A DNA stretch of 20,252 nt. Origin: a virus. The position numbers and the translations under genes are program-made. The stretch covers positions 1 to 20,252 of the IMG/VR virus record IMGVR_UViG_3300023179_000622; one strand, written 5' to 3'. The notes beneath the pieces were generated by a model. It worked only from the letters and a program-made list of their open reading frames with translations. It did not search any database and was not told the DNA's origin. This document shows, piece by piece, positions 12,371 to 18,473 of this stretch. Every line of letters begins with the position of its first letter. Position 1 is the first letter of the stretch.

Positions 12371-12615
12371 AACAAAGACCTCACACTGCCCAATGCGTAG
12401 ACCATTACCAATCCGGCGTTGACAACCACTAGGGCATTATCACGAATACGCATCGCCCAAATCAAAAAAATCAATGACCCAGCATTCAACAAGTAAACAT
12501 TAAGTGGATTGACATCTAAACTAGTACATATGGCACCAGCTAAGGTGGCAATTGTAGCCAGCCATTTTAGAATGCTATCTTTCTGTCGATACGTTAAATT
12601 AAGAAAAAGACTCAT
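12367..12615 (-). CDS. Small three-TM membrane protein (82 aa)
   Basis: I start it at the ATG at 12615 (MSLFLNLTYRQKDSILKWLA); a longer frame begins inside the preceding gene. Three hydrophobic spans (about residues 17-34, 37-55 and 60-78) have short links, including WAMRIRDNALVVVNAG. The layout and the LRD/IRD step before the last span resemble the product of 14023-14340 in this same cassette, suggesting distant paralogy. The arrangement recalls PnuC/PQ-loop-type small membrane proteins, but I have no diagnostic motif. It is coupled by ATGA to the next gene. Confidence 0.7.
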   Translation of the reverse strand: MSLFLNLTYRQKDSILKWLATIATLAGAICTSLDVNPLNVYLLNAGSLIFLIWAMRIRDNALVVVNAGLVMVYALGSVRSLL

Positions 12616-12834
12616 AATACTGTTCCATGTCATTTAATTCTTCCTCGGTCAGCGAGTAAGTTCTGGGATCCGTTGCCAGCATATCCAGGATTTCAGCTTC
12701 TAATTCCGCAGCAAATTGATTTGTTGAACTCAGCGGCTGTGTACTTACTATCAATTTGCCTCCACCCTCAACTTCAATTTGATGTAATTGTTCAAAACGA
12801 TTTGTTTTTTATTAAAAACTACTGTATAAGTCAT
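12599..12834 (-). pseudogene. Small acidic protein gene interrupted by a -1 frame change at an A6 run
   Basis: An ATG at 12834 with AAGGTG 6 nt upstream starts MTYTVVFNKK; in frame it ends after 27 residues. If the frame shifts by -1 at the A6 tract (12810-12805), translation continues without interruption to the TAA at 12599 and gives a coherent 78-aa protein: TNRFEQLHQIEVEGGGKLIV..., then an acidic helical end (SLTEEELNDMEQYYESFS). The open downstream frame has good codon use and only one internal ATG far in. A missing base in a homopolymer from sequencing, a true mutation or programmed/transcriptional slippage would each explain it. It fills the otherwise empty gap between two genes and overlaps the next by 17 bp. 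Confidence 0.7.
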
Positions 12835-12842
12835 AAAACACC

Positions 12843-13109
12843 TTAAAATTCAAGTATTTGAAAACCACGTACAATATCACCCTCAACTGCATTCAACGCC
12901 TCATCGACACTCCATTTTTGATCCAAGGCCTGAATATGCCGCTGCCTGATATAACTCAAACAATCAACTGCAATCAATTCGGTAAACTTTTTTAAGGCCT
13001 GCTCACTGAATTCTACTCCCTTACCTCCGGAATCATATACAATGCTATAAACCCCAGGAATGACGTCGGCAGTATTATCAACTAATTGAGAGATTCTTTG
13101 TTCGTTCAT
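12843..13109 (-). CDS. Small phage protein, distant MNER..KF.EL family member (88 aa)
   Basis: I start it at the ATG at 13109 (MNEQRISQLVDNTADVIPGV), which overlaps the stop of the preceding mini-gene as ATGA; an upstream extension would run through that mini-gene. The MNEQRI start and the FSEQALKKFTELIAVDCLSY core match the layout of the 1015-1251 and 1248-1484 products, making this a third, more divergent member. It lacks their HFGVE end (here RGFQILEF). Function unknown. Its stop overlaps the SD of the frameshifted gene. Confidence 0.8.
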   Translation of the reverse strand: MNEQRISQLVDNTADVIPGVYSIVYDSGGKGVEFSEQALKKFTELIAVDCLSYIRQRHIQALDQKWSVDEALNAVEGDIVRGFQILEF

Positions 13110-13216
13110 TGCCCGTCCCCAAGAAGAAAATACAACATATCTAGATCCAGTTCCCAACGACTATTATATATTTGACATTCAAGCCAAGAAAGAAAGGGGT
13201 CGTTTAATGTTTCCAT
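13106..13216 (-). CDS. Mini-gene, 36-aa hypothetical protein
   Basis: An ATG at 13216 leads to a TGA at 13106-13108 that overlaps the ATG of the next gene (ATGA), the same coupling used throughout this phage. The product starts METLNDPFLSWLECQIYNSR and is acidic and aromatic (ELDLDMLYFLLGDGQ). A GGGA lies just before the start. The frame exactly fills the gap between the GIY-YIG gene and the 88-aa gene. The small size leaves room for chance; the ATGA junction is the main support. Confidence 0.5.
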   Translation of the reverse strand: METLNDPFLSWLECQIYNSRWELDLDMLYFLLGDGQ

Positions 13217-13225
13217 TGAATCCCG

Positions 13226-13540
13226 TTAATATTGATTGAGTGCTGGGCAAAGATCAGCAATCAAGGCACGTTCACGTTGATGAGCAGGTCGACGACCACG
13301 GATAGTTTCCATCAACTCGTACTCAAAGGCGTCTGCCCCATACTTTCGAATACTGGCGCAAAGATTCCAGTCCTTGTTTTCGGTTAATGCACGTCGAATA
13401 TGCTTTTGAAAACGAACCTTGAGTGCTTTTTTAACTGCACTACCACAAACAGTGATGCCAATATAAAACTCAGCAGTGTTGGTGTTCACCAGCATATAAA
13501 CTGCATGCATTCTATCTTGCCGAGGTTTTCTTTTTTTCAT
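13226..13540 (-). CDS. Stand-alone GIY-YIG nuclease-like protein (104 aa)
   Basis: The sequence carries AVYMLVN (13-19) and FYIGITV (25-31) in place of GIY and YIG, the catalytic Arg in KVRFQKHIRRA (R43), ASIRKYGADAFEYELM (62-77), the metal-binding Glu in QRERALI (E90), and a terminal PALNQY (N102). All five GIY-YIG motifs fit within 104 aa, so no DNA-binding tail exists, unlike T4 Seg or intron-encoded homing enzymes. It may be a free-standing mobile nuclease or a repair/recombination nuclease. I take the ATG at 13540; a second ATG at 13510 is possible. The promoter places the transcription start essentially on the first ATG. Confidence 0.85.
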   Translation of the reverse strand: MKKRKPRQDRMHAVYMLVNTNTAEFYIGITVCGSAVKKALKVRFQKHIRRALTENKDWNLCASIRKYGADAFEYELMETIRGRRPAHQRERALIADLCPALNQY

Positions 13541-13546
13541 GCATAT

Positions 13547-13575
13547 ATTATAACGCAATCTGGATTAAAGGTCAA
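13547..13575 (-). promoter_or_regulatory. Sigma70-like promoter of the GIY-YIG gene
   Basis: TTGACC (13575-13570), 17-bp spacer and TATAAT (13552-13547). The -10 ends 6 bp before the ATG at 13540, predicting a leaderless transcript. The TGA of the upstream gene (13574-13572) is inside the -35 box. Confidence 0.75.
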
Positions 13576-13588
13576 CTAATAGTTGACC
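13570..13588. promoter_or_regulatory. Perfect dyad over a -35 box (operator or 3' hairpin)
   Basis: GGTCAACTAATAGTTGACC is a perfect 9+1+9 inverted repeat, extendable by one A:T pair each side. It includes the -35 box of the GIY-YIG promoter and the last codons of the upstream gene. It may be an operator or, as RNA, a transcript-end hairpin. Confidence 0.6.
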
Positions 13589-13820
13589 TCAACTGTGGCA
13601 AATCATGGGTTTTTTTCACAAATTCGCGATCTAAGTAATATTGAACCAGTTTAAAATTAATACAGCTGGGTAAATCCAAATAAGGTTCCTCAAGAATAAA
13701 CTTAAATTTGGTGTTTGACCAGGAATTTGTTTTAATAAAGTCCCTATATGCTAGACGATGTTCTTTATTAGCTGCATCAAAAAGCACATATTGGCGTGTC
13801 AATGAGAAAGTTTTAAGCAT
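13572..13820 (-). CDS. Small hypothetical protein (82 aa)
   Basis: I start it at the ATG at 13820 (MLKTFSLTRQYVLFDAANKE), 1 bp after the TGA of the preceding gene; the frame is open further upstream but would need a TTG start and a 38-bp overlap. The protein looks alpha/beta (HRLAYRDFIKTNSWSNTKFK, FILEEPYLDLPSCINFKLVQ). I do not recognise it. Its stop is nested in the -35 box of the next promoter. Confidence 0.7.
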   Translation of the reverse strand: MLKTFSLTRQYVLFDAANKEHRLAYRDFIKTNSWSNTKFKFILEEPYLDLPSCINFKLVQYYLDREFVKKTHDLPQLRSTIS

Positions 13821-13821
13821 A

Positions 13822-14013
13822 TCAGTGTAAGATTTGAGTTTTGATAGTAGAGATTCCAAACATTGCCATTATCTTTTTAACGGAGGCTGGTATTTCCTGA
13901 TTTTCAAATTCTTCAGGTATCATTATGGCCTTCAGATCACCCGAAGCATCAATGATGAATACGTAGTCATCCAAAGATATATTGTCAAATGCTGAGGTGT
14001 CCAGTGGAGTCAT
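13822..14013 (-). CDS. Small hypothetical protein (63 aa)
   Basis: The ATG at 14013 has AAGG 6-7 nt upstream and follows the preceding gene by 9 bp. The product starts MTPLDTSAFDNISLDDYVFI, is acidic, and shows a central two-strand pattern (DYVFIIDASGDLKAIMIPEE) and a helical end (SVKKIMAMFGISTIKTQIL). No family recognised; it belongs to the small-gene cassette between the lysin and the GIY-YIG gene. Confidence 0.7.
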   Translation of the reverse strand: MTPLDTSAFDNISLDDYVFIIDASGDLKAIMIPEEFENQEIPASVKKIMAMFGISTIKTQILH

Positions 14014-14022
14014 ATCTGCCTT

Positions 14023-14340
14023 TTATTTAAACAAAATCAAAGACATCATCACTGCTTGGGCGATAAAACCCGCGCCAATGGTAATAGTATTCAACTGGTC
14101 TCGTAGCAAAATTGCACGGGCAAATAATAATACCAAGCTGGCCCAGACAAATAATACTAGGTCTAAGTTTGGAGTTCTATCGCTTAACCCTGTTAATAAG
14201 GCCAGCAAACTTGGTATGGTACTACAATGCAATACGATTGCTGCCAACCAGCCCAGTGTGTCAGCTGTCATGCGTTTGAGGTGATCCAAGAAAAATTTTC
14301 GAGTCAAAATTAAAATACCCAAAAAAGTAAATTTACTCAC
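14023..14340 (-). CDS. Small three-TM membrane protein (105 aa), GTG start
   Basis: The start is GTG at 14340, with GGAG 7 nt upstream. After a basic N-terminal segment (MSKFTFLGILILTRKFFLDH) come hydrophobic spans at about residues 26-48, 58-77 and 82-103. The DTLGWLAAIVLHCSTIPSLL and LFARAILLRDQLNTITIGAG segments look like conserved cores of a PQ-loop- or PnuC-like small membrane protein, unproven. The layout matches the 82-aa protein at 12367-12615. It lies 12 bp after the lysin, so a lysis accessory (holin-like) role is possible but not shown. Confidence 0.7.
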   Translation of the reverse strand: MSKFTFLGILILTRKFFLDHLKRMTADTLGWLAAIVLHCSTIPSLLALLTGLSDRTPNLDLVLFVWASLVLLFARAILLRDQLNTITIGAGFIAQAVMMSLILFK

Positions 14341-14352
14341 AGTTATGCTCCA

Positions 14353-14925
14353 TTATTTGTAAAAAATATGTTGACCAATTTGATTAATTTTTTCCCGATC
14401 CCAGCCAGGTTTTATATATGCTGCGTGATAAAACATAGCTTGAGTTAGGCTAGGAAGTCTAAAATTTTCCAATAAAACACGTTTAGCTACCTCTTCGCTT
14501 TCTACATATTGTTTAGCTGATATAGCCTGAGTTCGATACTTTGTTTCGCAAGCCCAGCTGAACTGGCAAATCACCTTCTCATAAAATACATTCTTTTGGT
14601 AAACAACTCCACACACCCCAGACCCAAACTTTCCTGAGGCAACTCGATTTATTGTTACCTGCGCCACTGCTACTTTGCCCTCAAAAGGCTCATTGGCCGC
14701 TTCCCAGTAAATATTTTTAGTCAAACAATCTAGCTGCTTTACTCTTTCACTGGCAGTGATACCAACTACCTCTTGTGAGGCTATTTCAGTACGTAATGCT
14801 TGAAATTTTCTTACTGTGATATTTTCTAAAAACACAGCAATTAATACTATACCCAACACCATAACGCCTAGTTTTAAAACTGAAATAGCTTTGTTAAAGT
14901 ACCTGGCGGATTCAATAGAAGCCAT
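14353..14925 (-). CDS. SleB-type cell-wall hydrolase with N-terminal membrane anchor (190 aa)
   Basis: I start it at the ATG at 14925 (MASIESARYFNKAIS), with AAAGGAA about 6 nt upstream. A single hydrophobic span (about residues 16-33) follows, then a charged linker, then the hydrolase_2/SleB domain: CLTKNIYWEAANEPFEGKVA (67-86) with the probable catalytic Glu E75, VAQVTINRV, CGVVYQKNVFYEKVICQFSW, and a C-terminal MFYHAAYIKPGW...IGQHIFYK. This family cleaves peptidoglycan (lytic transglycosylase/amidase-type). The anchor makes it a candidate signal-anchor-release endolysin, which would explain a lysin distant from the holin candidates. Cys residues (67, and others around 111-133) could mediate disulphide control. 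Confidence 0.9.
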   Translation of the reverse strand: MASIESARYFNKAISVLKLGVMVLGIVLIAVFLENITVRKFQALRTEIASQEVVGITASERVKQLDCLTKNIYWEAANEPFEGKVAVAQVTINRVASGKFGSGVCGVVYQKNVFYEKVICQFSWACETKYRTQAISAKQYVESEEVAKRVLLENFRLPSLTQAMFYHAAYIKPGWDREKINQIGQHIFYK

Positions 14926-14997
14926 TGTATTTCCTTTCATGAAATATAAAGCACAGGAAAACCCCCATGCAAATAAGTTAAGTAGTTAACAGGTACT

Positions 14998-15025
14998 ATT
15001 ATAATGATTTTGTAATAAAAATCAA
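14998..15025 (-). promoter_or_regulatory. Sigma70-like promoter of the lysin gene
   Basis: TTGATT (15025-15020), 16-bp spacer and TATAAT (15003-14998), about 73 bp before the lysin ATG. The following leader contains CTGTTAACTA, reminiscent of the CAGTTAACTAA in the 51-bp cassettes, but the rest does not match. Confidence 0.55.
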
Positions 15026-15054
15026 TGTTTTCGGTTGTATCAAAACCTGTAAAC

Positions 15055-17001
15055 TTACAATGTACCGGTGGGTTTGATCCCTGCTTCGCCAAATAATTGG
15101 TTATTTTTGGCCTGTGCCAGAATGCTTTTAATGGTATCGCCTGCTTGATTGTCTTGGCACATTCCATACAACATGTAATCTGTGCCTATATTGTTGGGGT
15201 CAGCCCCAAATTCTGGCAACGCACTTACGAAGCTAAAAATTTGATTGTTATCTGGAAACGAATCAATAGTTATGTTTGCCTTATTGTAATTATTAAATTC
15301 ATAATACAATTGTTGACAAACATATGCATAATTATCATTGATCTGTTTAACAATCACTGGAATATTTCCAGTTTTGTCCGACACCAATTTATTTAGCAAA
15401 GTATAGTATTCTGCCTTTTTGGAAGTTAACAAATCTTTCCAATAATTCACATTTCTATTGGCCTCAGCTTCTTCAGCTGCGCTCAGTGAGAATTTTCCAT
15501 CTGCTCTACTGATTTCGGTGAGAACGCTTCTTATTTGTGGCCCATAGGAGGTTGCAAATAGTTGCTCCATGCCATTGTTGACTAAACTCATGGGGTCGTT
15601 CAAATAACCCGAGGCTGCTCCGATGACGTTGATCAATGAAATAGGTGAGTTTGAGGATGTCTGTGGTAGATAAGTTCTCAATGCAGCTATCAGACCAGGT
15701 GTTAACATATTTGTTGAACTTGCCAGTCCTTCTACTCGTGTACCCACATCGCTTTGAACACTGTCAATTAGTGCAGCCAATTCTAATCCTGTGCTCAATG
15801 AGAAATTGGGAGCTTTTTCAAACAAATCTAAACCCATGTCCGCAAAAGTGGAAAACTCACTGTCATTGCTTAACCCGCTGGCTCGTTCAATACTGATATA
15901 ATCCAGTGGGTTTAACATATTTGGAATCGTGCTACCCATAACGGATTGTATAGTGACTAAATCTGCCGGATTAGTTATGGCCTGTAATGTCTGTGTAATA
16001 ATGGCAGTATAAGTTGTATTGTAAATGTCTGAAAAATTTACTCCAGCTTGCTCCAGGGTATTGGATAAACCACCCACTGCACCAAGGCCTGCATCTAACA
16101 TAACTTTAGCCACTGAGTTTGATGTTCCAAATTTTCCATCAGGTATACAGGTAACCATACGACCTAGATTTTTAATGGCCTGTGTTAGAGCCTTACCCGT
16201 CTTGTACTTTCCCATGTTTTGGGAAATTAGACTGGAATAATTAGAAGCACCATAATAGGGAAAGTTTGTGGTTTCCGCTGCTTGTAATGCAGCCAAATAA
16301 TCATTGACGGTATATACCCAACCCTGTGCTTGATAAAATACATTAATAAAATGAAAAGTATCCCAAACGTTGCTACCAGTTAGTCTTATTAATTGTAAAT
16401 CCATGTAATAGTTAAAATTACCTGGCATTGTAGTATACTGAGCAGGCATAACTCCTGTCAGCGCCGGCATAGCACTGTCGGCACCGAAAGTCATAGCTCT
16501 GGGATCTTGCCAATATTCTCGAAAATATCCAGTTAAATAGGGAATAAATTTAGGTGAACTGCCATCTGGCCAAGTTGTAATTGTTACGGTAGCGCCATCT
16601 TCATTGACAACAGTTCTGACAGTGGGTGTAAGTGGTAATCCTGTAACAGAGTCCACTGCCAATCTTGCACCAGTATTTAATTGCATGGCCACTAAATTGC
16701 CTTGTGCACTTAGACTGCCAGAATAGACTCCACTGATAGAACTAGCTGTGGGTAAATATTCACTACCATCTAGGTACTCTCCCCAACCACCACCATTAAA
16801 GGTAGCAGGAAAACAACCTGATACCGCTCCAGACAATGCAGCTGCCAGAGTACAGCTTGTCGCTTCTCCCGAACCCTGGCCTGACCCTGGATCACCCGAA
16901 CCACCGGCTGCACCCCCACTACCCTCGGCGCCACCGCCACTTCCATCAGGAAATCGTAAATGATAACCCAGTGACTTTCTTTTAACTTCTAATAAGTTCA
17001 T
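15055..17001 (-). CDS. Large probable virion protein with Gly/Ser-rich N-terminus (648 aa)
   Basis: After 17 residues (MNLLEVKRKSLGYHLRF) comes a Gly/Ser-rich flexible stretch to about residue 46, then Cys-containing ASCTLAAALSGAVSGCF-like sequence and a long mixed domain with many Asn, Ser, Tyr and Thr (FNGGGWGEYLDGSEYLPTAS, MDLQLIRLTGSNVWDTFHFI). The C-terminal part is helical (EAEANRNVNYWKDLLTSKKA). No enzyme motif or membrane segment is seen. Composition, size and position directly after a PAAR spike-tip gene support a tail- or baseplate-associated structural protein, but I do not recognise the family. It has the weakest SD of this cluster (GAG 5 nt upstream). Confidence 0.7.
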   Translation of the reverse strand: MNLLEVKRKSLGYHLRFPDGSGGGAEGSGGAAGGSGDPGSGQGSGEATSCTLAAALSGAVSGCFPATFNGGGWGEYLDGSEYLPTASSISGVYSGSLSAQGNLVAMQLNTGARLAVDSVTGLPLTPTVRTVVNEDGATVTITTWPDGSSPKFIPYLTGYFREYWQDPRAMTFGADSAMPALTGVMPAQYTTMPGNFNYYMDLQLIRLTGSNVWDTFHFINVFYQAQGWVYTVNDYLAALQAAETTNFPYYGASNYSSLISQNMGKYKTGKALTQAIKNLGRMVTCIPDGKFGTSNSVAKVMLDAGLGAVGGLSNTLEQAGVNFSDIYNTTYTAIITQTLQAITNPADLVTIQSVMGSTIPNMLNPLDYISIERASGLSNDSEFSTFADMGLDLFEKAPNFSLSTGLELAALIDSVQSDVGTRVEGLASSTNMLTPGLIAALRTYLPQTSSNSPISLINVIGAASGYLNDPMSLVNNGMEQLFATSYGPQIRSVLTEISRADGKFSLSAAEEAEANRNVNYWKDLLTSKKAEYYTLLNKLVSDKTGNIPVIVKQINDNYAYVCQQLYYEFNNYNKANITIDSFPDNNQIFSFVSALPEFGADPNNIGTDYMLYGMCQDNQAGDTIKSILAQAKNNQLFGEAGIKPTGTL

Positions 17002-17025
17002 TAGTACTCAATCTATCAAATCGTG

Positions 17026-17553
17026 TTAACACCAAGTGCCACCAGTGTCTCCAGTATCAGGAGTAGATAATCCTGCAGGACTTAAACCTGTATCGGGGCT
17101 GACATAATCGCCGCCTCTGCCATCAAAACCCCCAGCACCATCAGATACAGATCCGGCAATGACTACCTTTTTACCATAATAAGCAAATGTCCCACTGGCT
17201 ACATCAGCACGTTTCCCAATGTATACTTCTTCATAACGATTTTCTTCTGGGCCGCAATCTTGAGCTCTGCGAAATAAAAAAATGTCATCGCCGCGACTGA
17301 CATAACTGACCCCGGTGACATTTCTAATTATATCTGGTTGTTTTGCTATTCCAGTTCTAGGGTCATAATCCAAGGGATTTAACCATCCACTGTCGTTAAA
17401 GGTCCGCATTGTCAATAAGAAATCCTGATTTATAAACAATGGTGGTGTTGACCCACTTGCTAAAAATGTTGCCGCTGCTAATTGCAAAGGTGATAGTTTT
17501 ACTTGACTTGCACCAGGTGTTAAATTAGCGTAAATATTTGGAACTGAACTCAT
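17026..17553 (-). CDS. Probable virion-associated protein with Gly/Asp-rich tail (175 aa)
   Basis: The protein starts MSSVPNIYANLTPGASQVKL and has a structured first 140 residues with strand-rich stretches (TGVSYVSRGDDIFLFRRAQD, EEVYIGKRADVASGTFAYYG). It ends in a low-complexity tail with DTG repeats (SPDTG, TPDTGDTGGTWC) and a terminal Cys. A good SD (AAGGA) lies 6 nt before the ATG. It sits between the PAAR gene and the large Gly-rich protein with short gaps, so the three are probably cotranscribed and may assemble together. Function unknown. Confidence 0.7.
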   Translation of the reverse strand: MSSVPNIYANLTPGASQVKLSPLQLAAATFLASGSTPPLFINQDFLLTMRTFNDSGWLNPLDYDPRTGIAKQPDIIRNVTGVSYVSRGDDIFLFRRAQDCGPEENRYEEVYIGKRADVASGTFAYYGKKVVIAGSVSDGAGGFDGRGGDYVSPDTGLSPAGLSTPDTGDTGGTWC

Positions 17554-17561
17554 AGGTATCC

Positions 17562-17891
17562 TTAACTTAATAATCCGGTGAACAAGCCCGAAGAACGGTT
17601 TCCAATTATGACATCAGCACTGGCTGTTCGAACTTCGTGCCCACATAACCCACGACCACTTTTGGTTATAGGGGGAACTCCATTTACTAAAATCCCACTG
17701 GGAGTGTCAAATGTTGGGCCACCGCAGTGGGTGGGAGGACAGTGGTATGCTCCACAACAAGGATGTGGGGAATATTGGCAATTCATTAATGCTATAGGTC
17801 TACCATTGACAAATACATTAGGGCTAACCGGAGCCATTAATGTGCCCCCGGGACCTAATATATCACCTAGTCTAGCAATGCCGCCTGCCAT
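17562..17891 (-). CDS. PAAR-domain spike-tip protein (109 aa)
   Basis: PAAR proteins cap the membrane-piercing spike of contractile tails (T4 gp5.4-like) and bind zinc at the tip. The sequence has the typical start MAGGIARLGDILGPGGTLMA, repeated SPNVFVNGRP/SGILVNGVPP hairpins (23-32, 65-74), and a metal-rich centre: C38, H43, C45, C46, H50, C51, H55, C56, with C83 and H85 later, more Cys/His than the minimal PAAR set. The excellent SD (AAGGAAA) and position next to two probable virion genes support a structural role. A possible TATAAATA element lies 134 bp upstream inside the preceding gene. Confidence 0.9.
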   Translation of the reverse strand: MAGGIARLGDILGPGGTLMAPVSPNVFVNGRPIALMNCQYSPHPCCGAYHCPPTHCGGPTFDTPSGILVNGVPPITKSGRGLCGHEVRTASADVIIGNRSSGLFTGLLS

Positions 17892-17899
17892 TTATTTCC

Positions 17900-18220
17900 T
17901 TAAATTATTATAGGTCCCTTAGACAAGGTCTTTATACCTGTGGTCGTTTGCAAGTAATGACCTTGAAGAGCGTCGATAGTTACTGAATGCATCATTACAT
18001 GCTCATATCTTAGCTCTATGTCTTTATTTATATCTGCAGAAAACAGGCTTTGCATTAAGCCCAGCCCTTGTTGACTTGGTACTACTGTACATGGCCGGTT
18101 TAAAACCCACCCATGTGGTGTGGTTTCCACTATTTTTGCTACTATTTCGTCCCCATTTACTAGTTTAAATGCAACAATTTCTCCTGTTTTATATTGGCTA
18201 TTAACTTTCAGCTTCAGCAT
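17900..18220 (-). CDS. Small beta-rich hypothetical protein (106 aa)
   Basis: The protein starts MLKLKVNSQYKTGEIVAFKL and reads as successive strands (VAFKLVNGDEIVAKIVETTP, GWVLNRPCTVVPSQQGLGLM) like the small beta-barrel proteins with an LxxGxEIxAKV motif common in T4-like phages, which can resemble Sm/Lsm folds; this is inference. Its ATG lies inside the end of the glutaredoxin gene (20-bp overlap) with an AAGGA 8 nt upstream, also inside that gene, so the overlap seems genuine. Confidence 0.75.
   Translation of the reverse strand: MLKLKVNSQYKTGEIVAFKLVNGDEIVAKIVETTPHGWVLNRPCTVVPSQQGLGLMQSLFSADINKDIELRYEHVMMHSVTIDALQGHYLQTTTGIKTLSKGPIII
18025..18032 (-). promoter_or_regulatory. Exact TATAAATA inside a gene, possible late promoter for PAAR
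   Basis: This is the only exact match to the T4 late consensus TATAAATA that I found. It points toward the PAAR gene, 134 bp downstream, but lies within the preceding coding sequence and could be chance in AT-rich DNA. Confidence 0.35.
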
Positions 18221-18461
18221 TGACGTTTTCCTTTAATTGATTTAAATATGTTTTTAGTTCTGTAAACCCACCTATATGCGAGTCATCAATAAAAATTTGT
18301 GGAACTGATCTCGCAGTGGGAACAGCTTCTAATAATTCTTCTTTAGTGTAACCGTCTCCGATTTTCTTTTCTTCAAACGGTATTCCTTTGCTTTGCAACA
18401 AAGCCTTGGCTTGATCACAATAGGGACAATTGGGTTTACTCCATATAATAGCAGTATTCAT
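18201..18461 (-). CDS. nrdC: Glutaredoxin (86 aa)
   Basis: The CPYC active site lies at residues 12-15 (KPNCPYC), followed by the cis-Pro strand SVPQIFIDD and the GGFTEL glutathione-binding turn, which together define a dithiol glutaredoxin of the normal 80-90 aa length. It probably reduces the phage ribonucleotide reductase directly, receiving electrons from host glutathione. The gene comes 12 bp after nrdB, with AGGAG 6 nt before the ATG. I use nrdC in the functional sense; T4 NrdC is a glutaredoxin/thioredoxin hybrid. Confidence 0.93.
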   Translation of the reverse strand: MNTAIIWSKPNCPYCDQAKALLQSKGIPFEEKKIGDGYTKEELLEAVPTARSVPQIFIDDSHIGGFTELKTYLNQLKENVNAEAES

Positions 18462-18473
18462 TTTTTCTCCTGT

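Noticed and set aside
12816-12842. The in-frame 27-codon product from the ATG at 12834 as the normal gene
   Set aside because: The -1 frame gives a much better and longer protein; the short product is retained only as a possible alternative of a slippage site.
14937-15167. Minus-strand 76-codon frame between the lysin and the large virion gene
   Set aside because: It overlaps the end of the 648-aa gene and the lysin promoter, has no SD, and its composition is unlike the neighbouring proteins.
16748-16963. Plus-strand proline-rich frame
   Set aside because: It is the mirror of the Gly/Ser-rich linker of the large virion gene; the Pro/Ser composition follows from the complementary codons.
17578-17913. 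Plus-strand 111-codon frame opposite the PAAR gene
   Set aside because: The minus strand has clear PAAR motifs and an excellent SD; the plus frame has neither.
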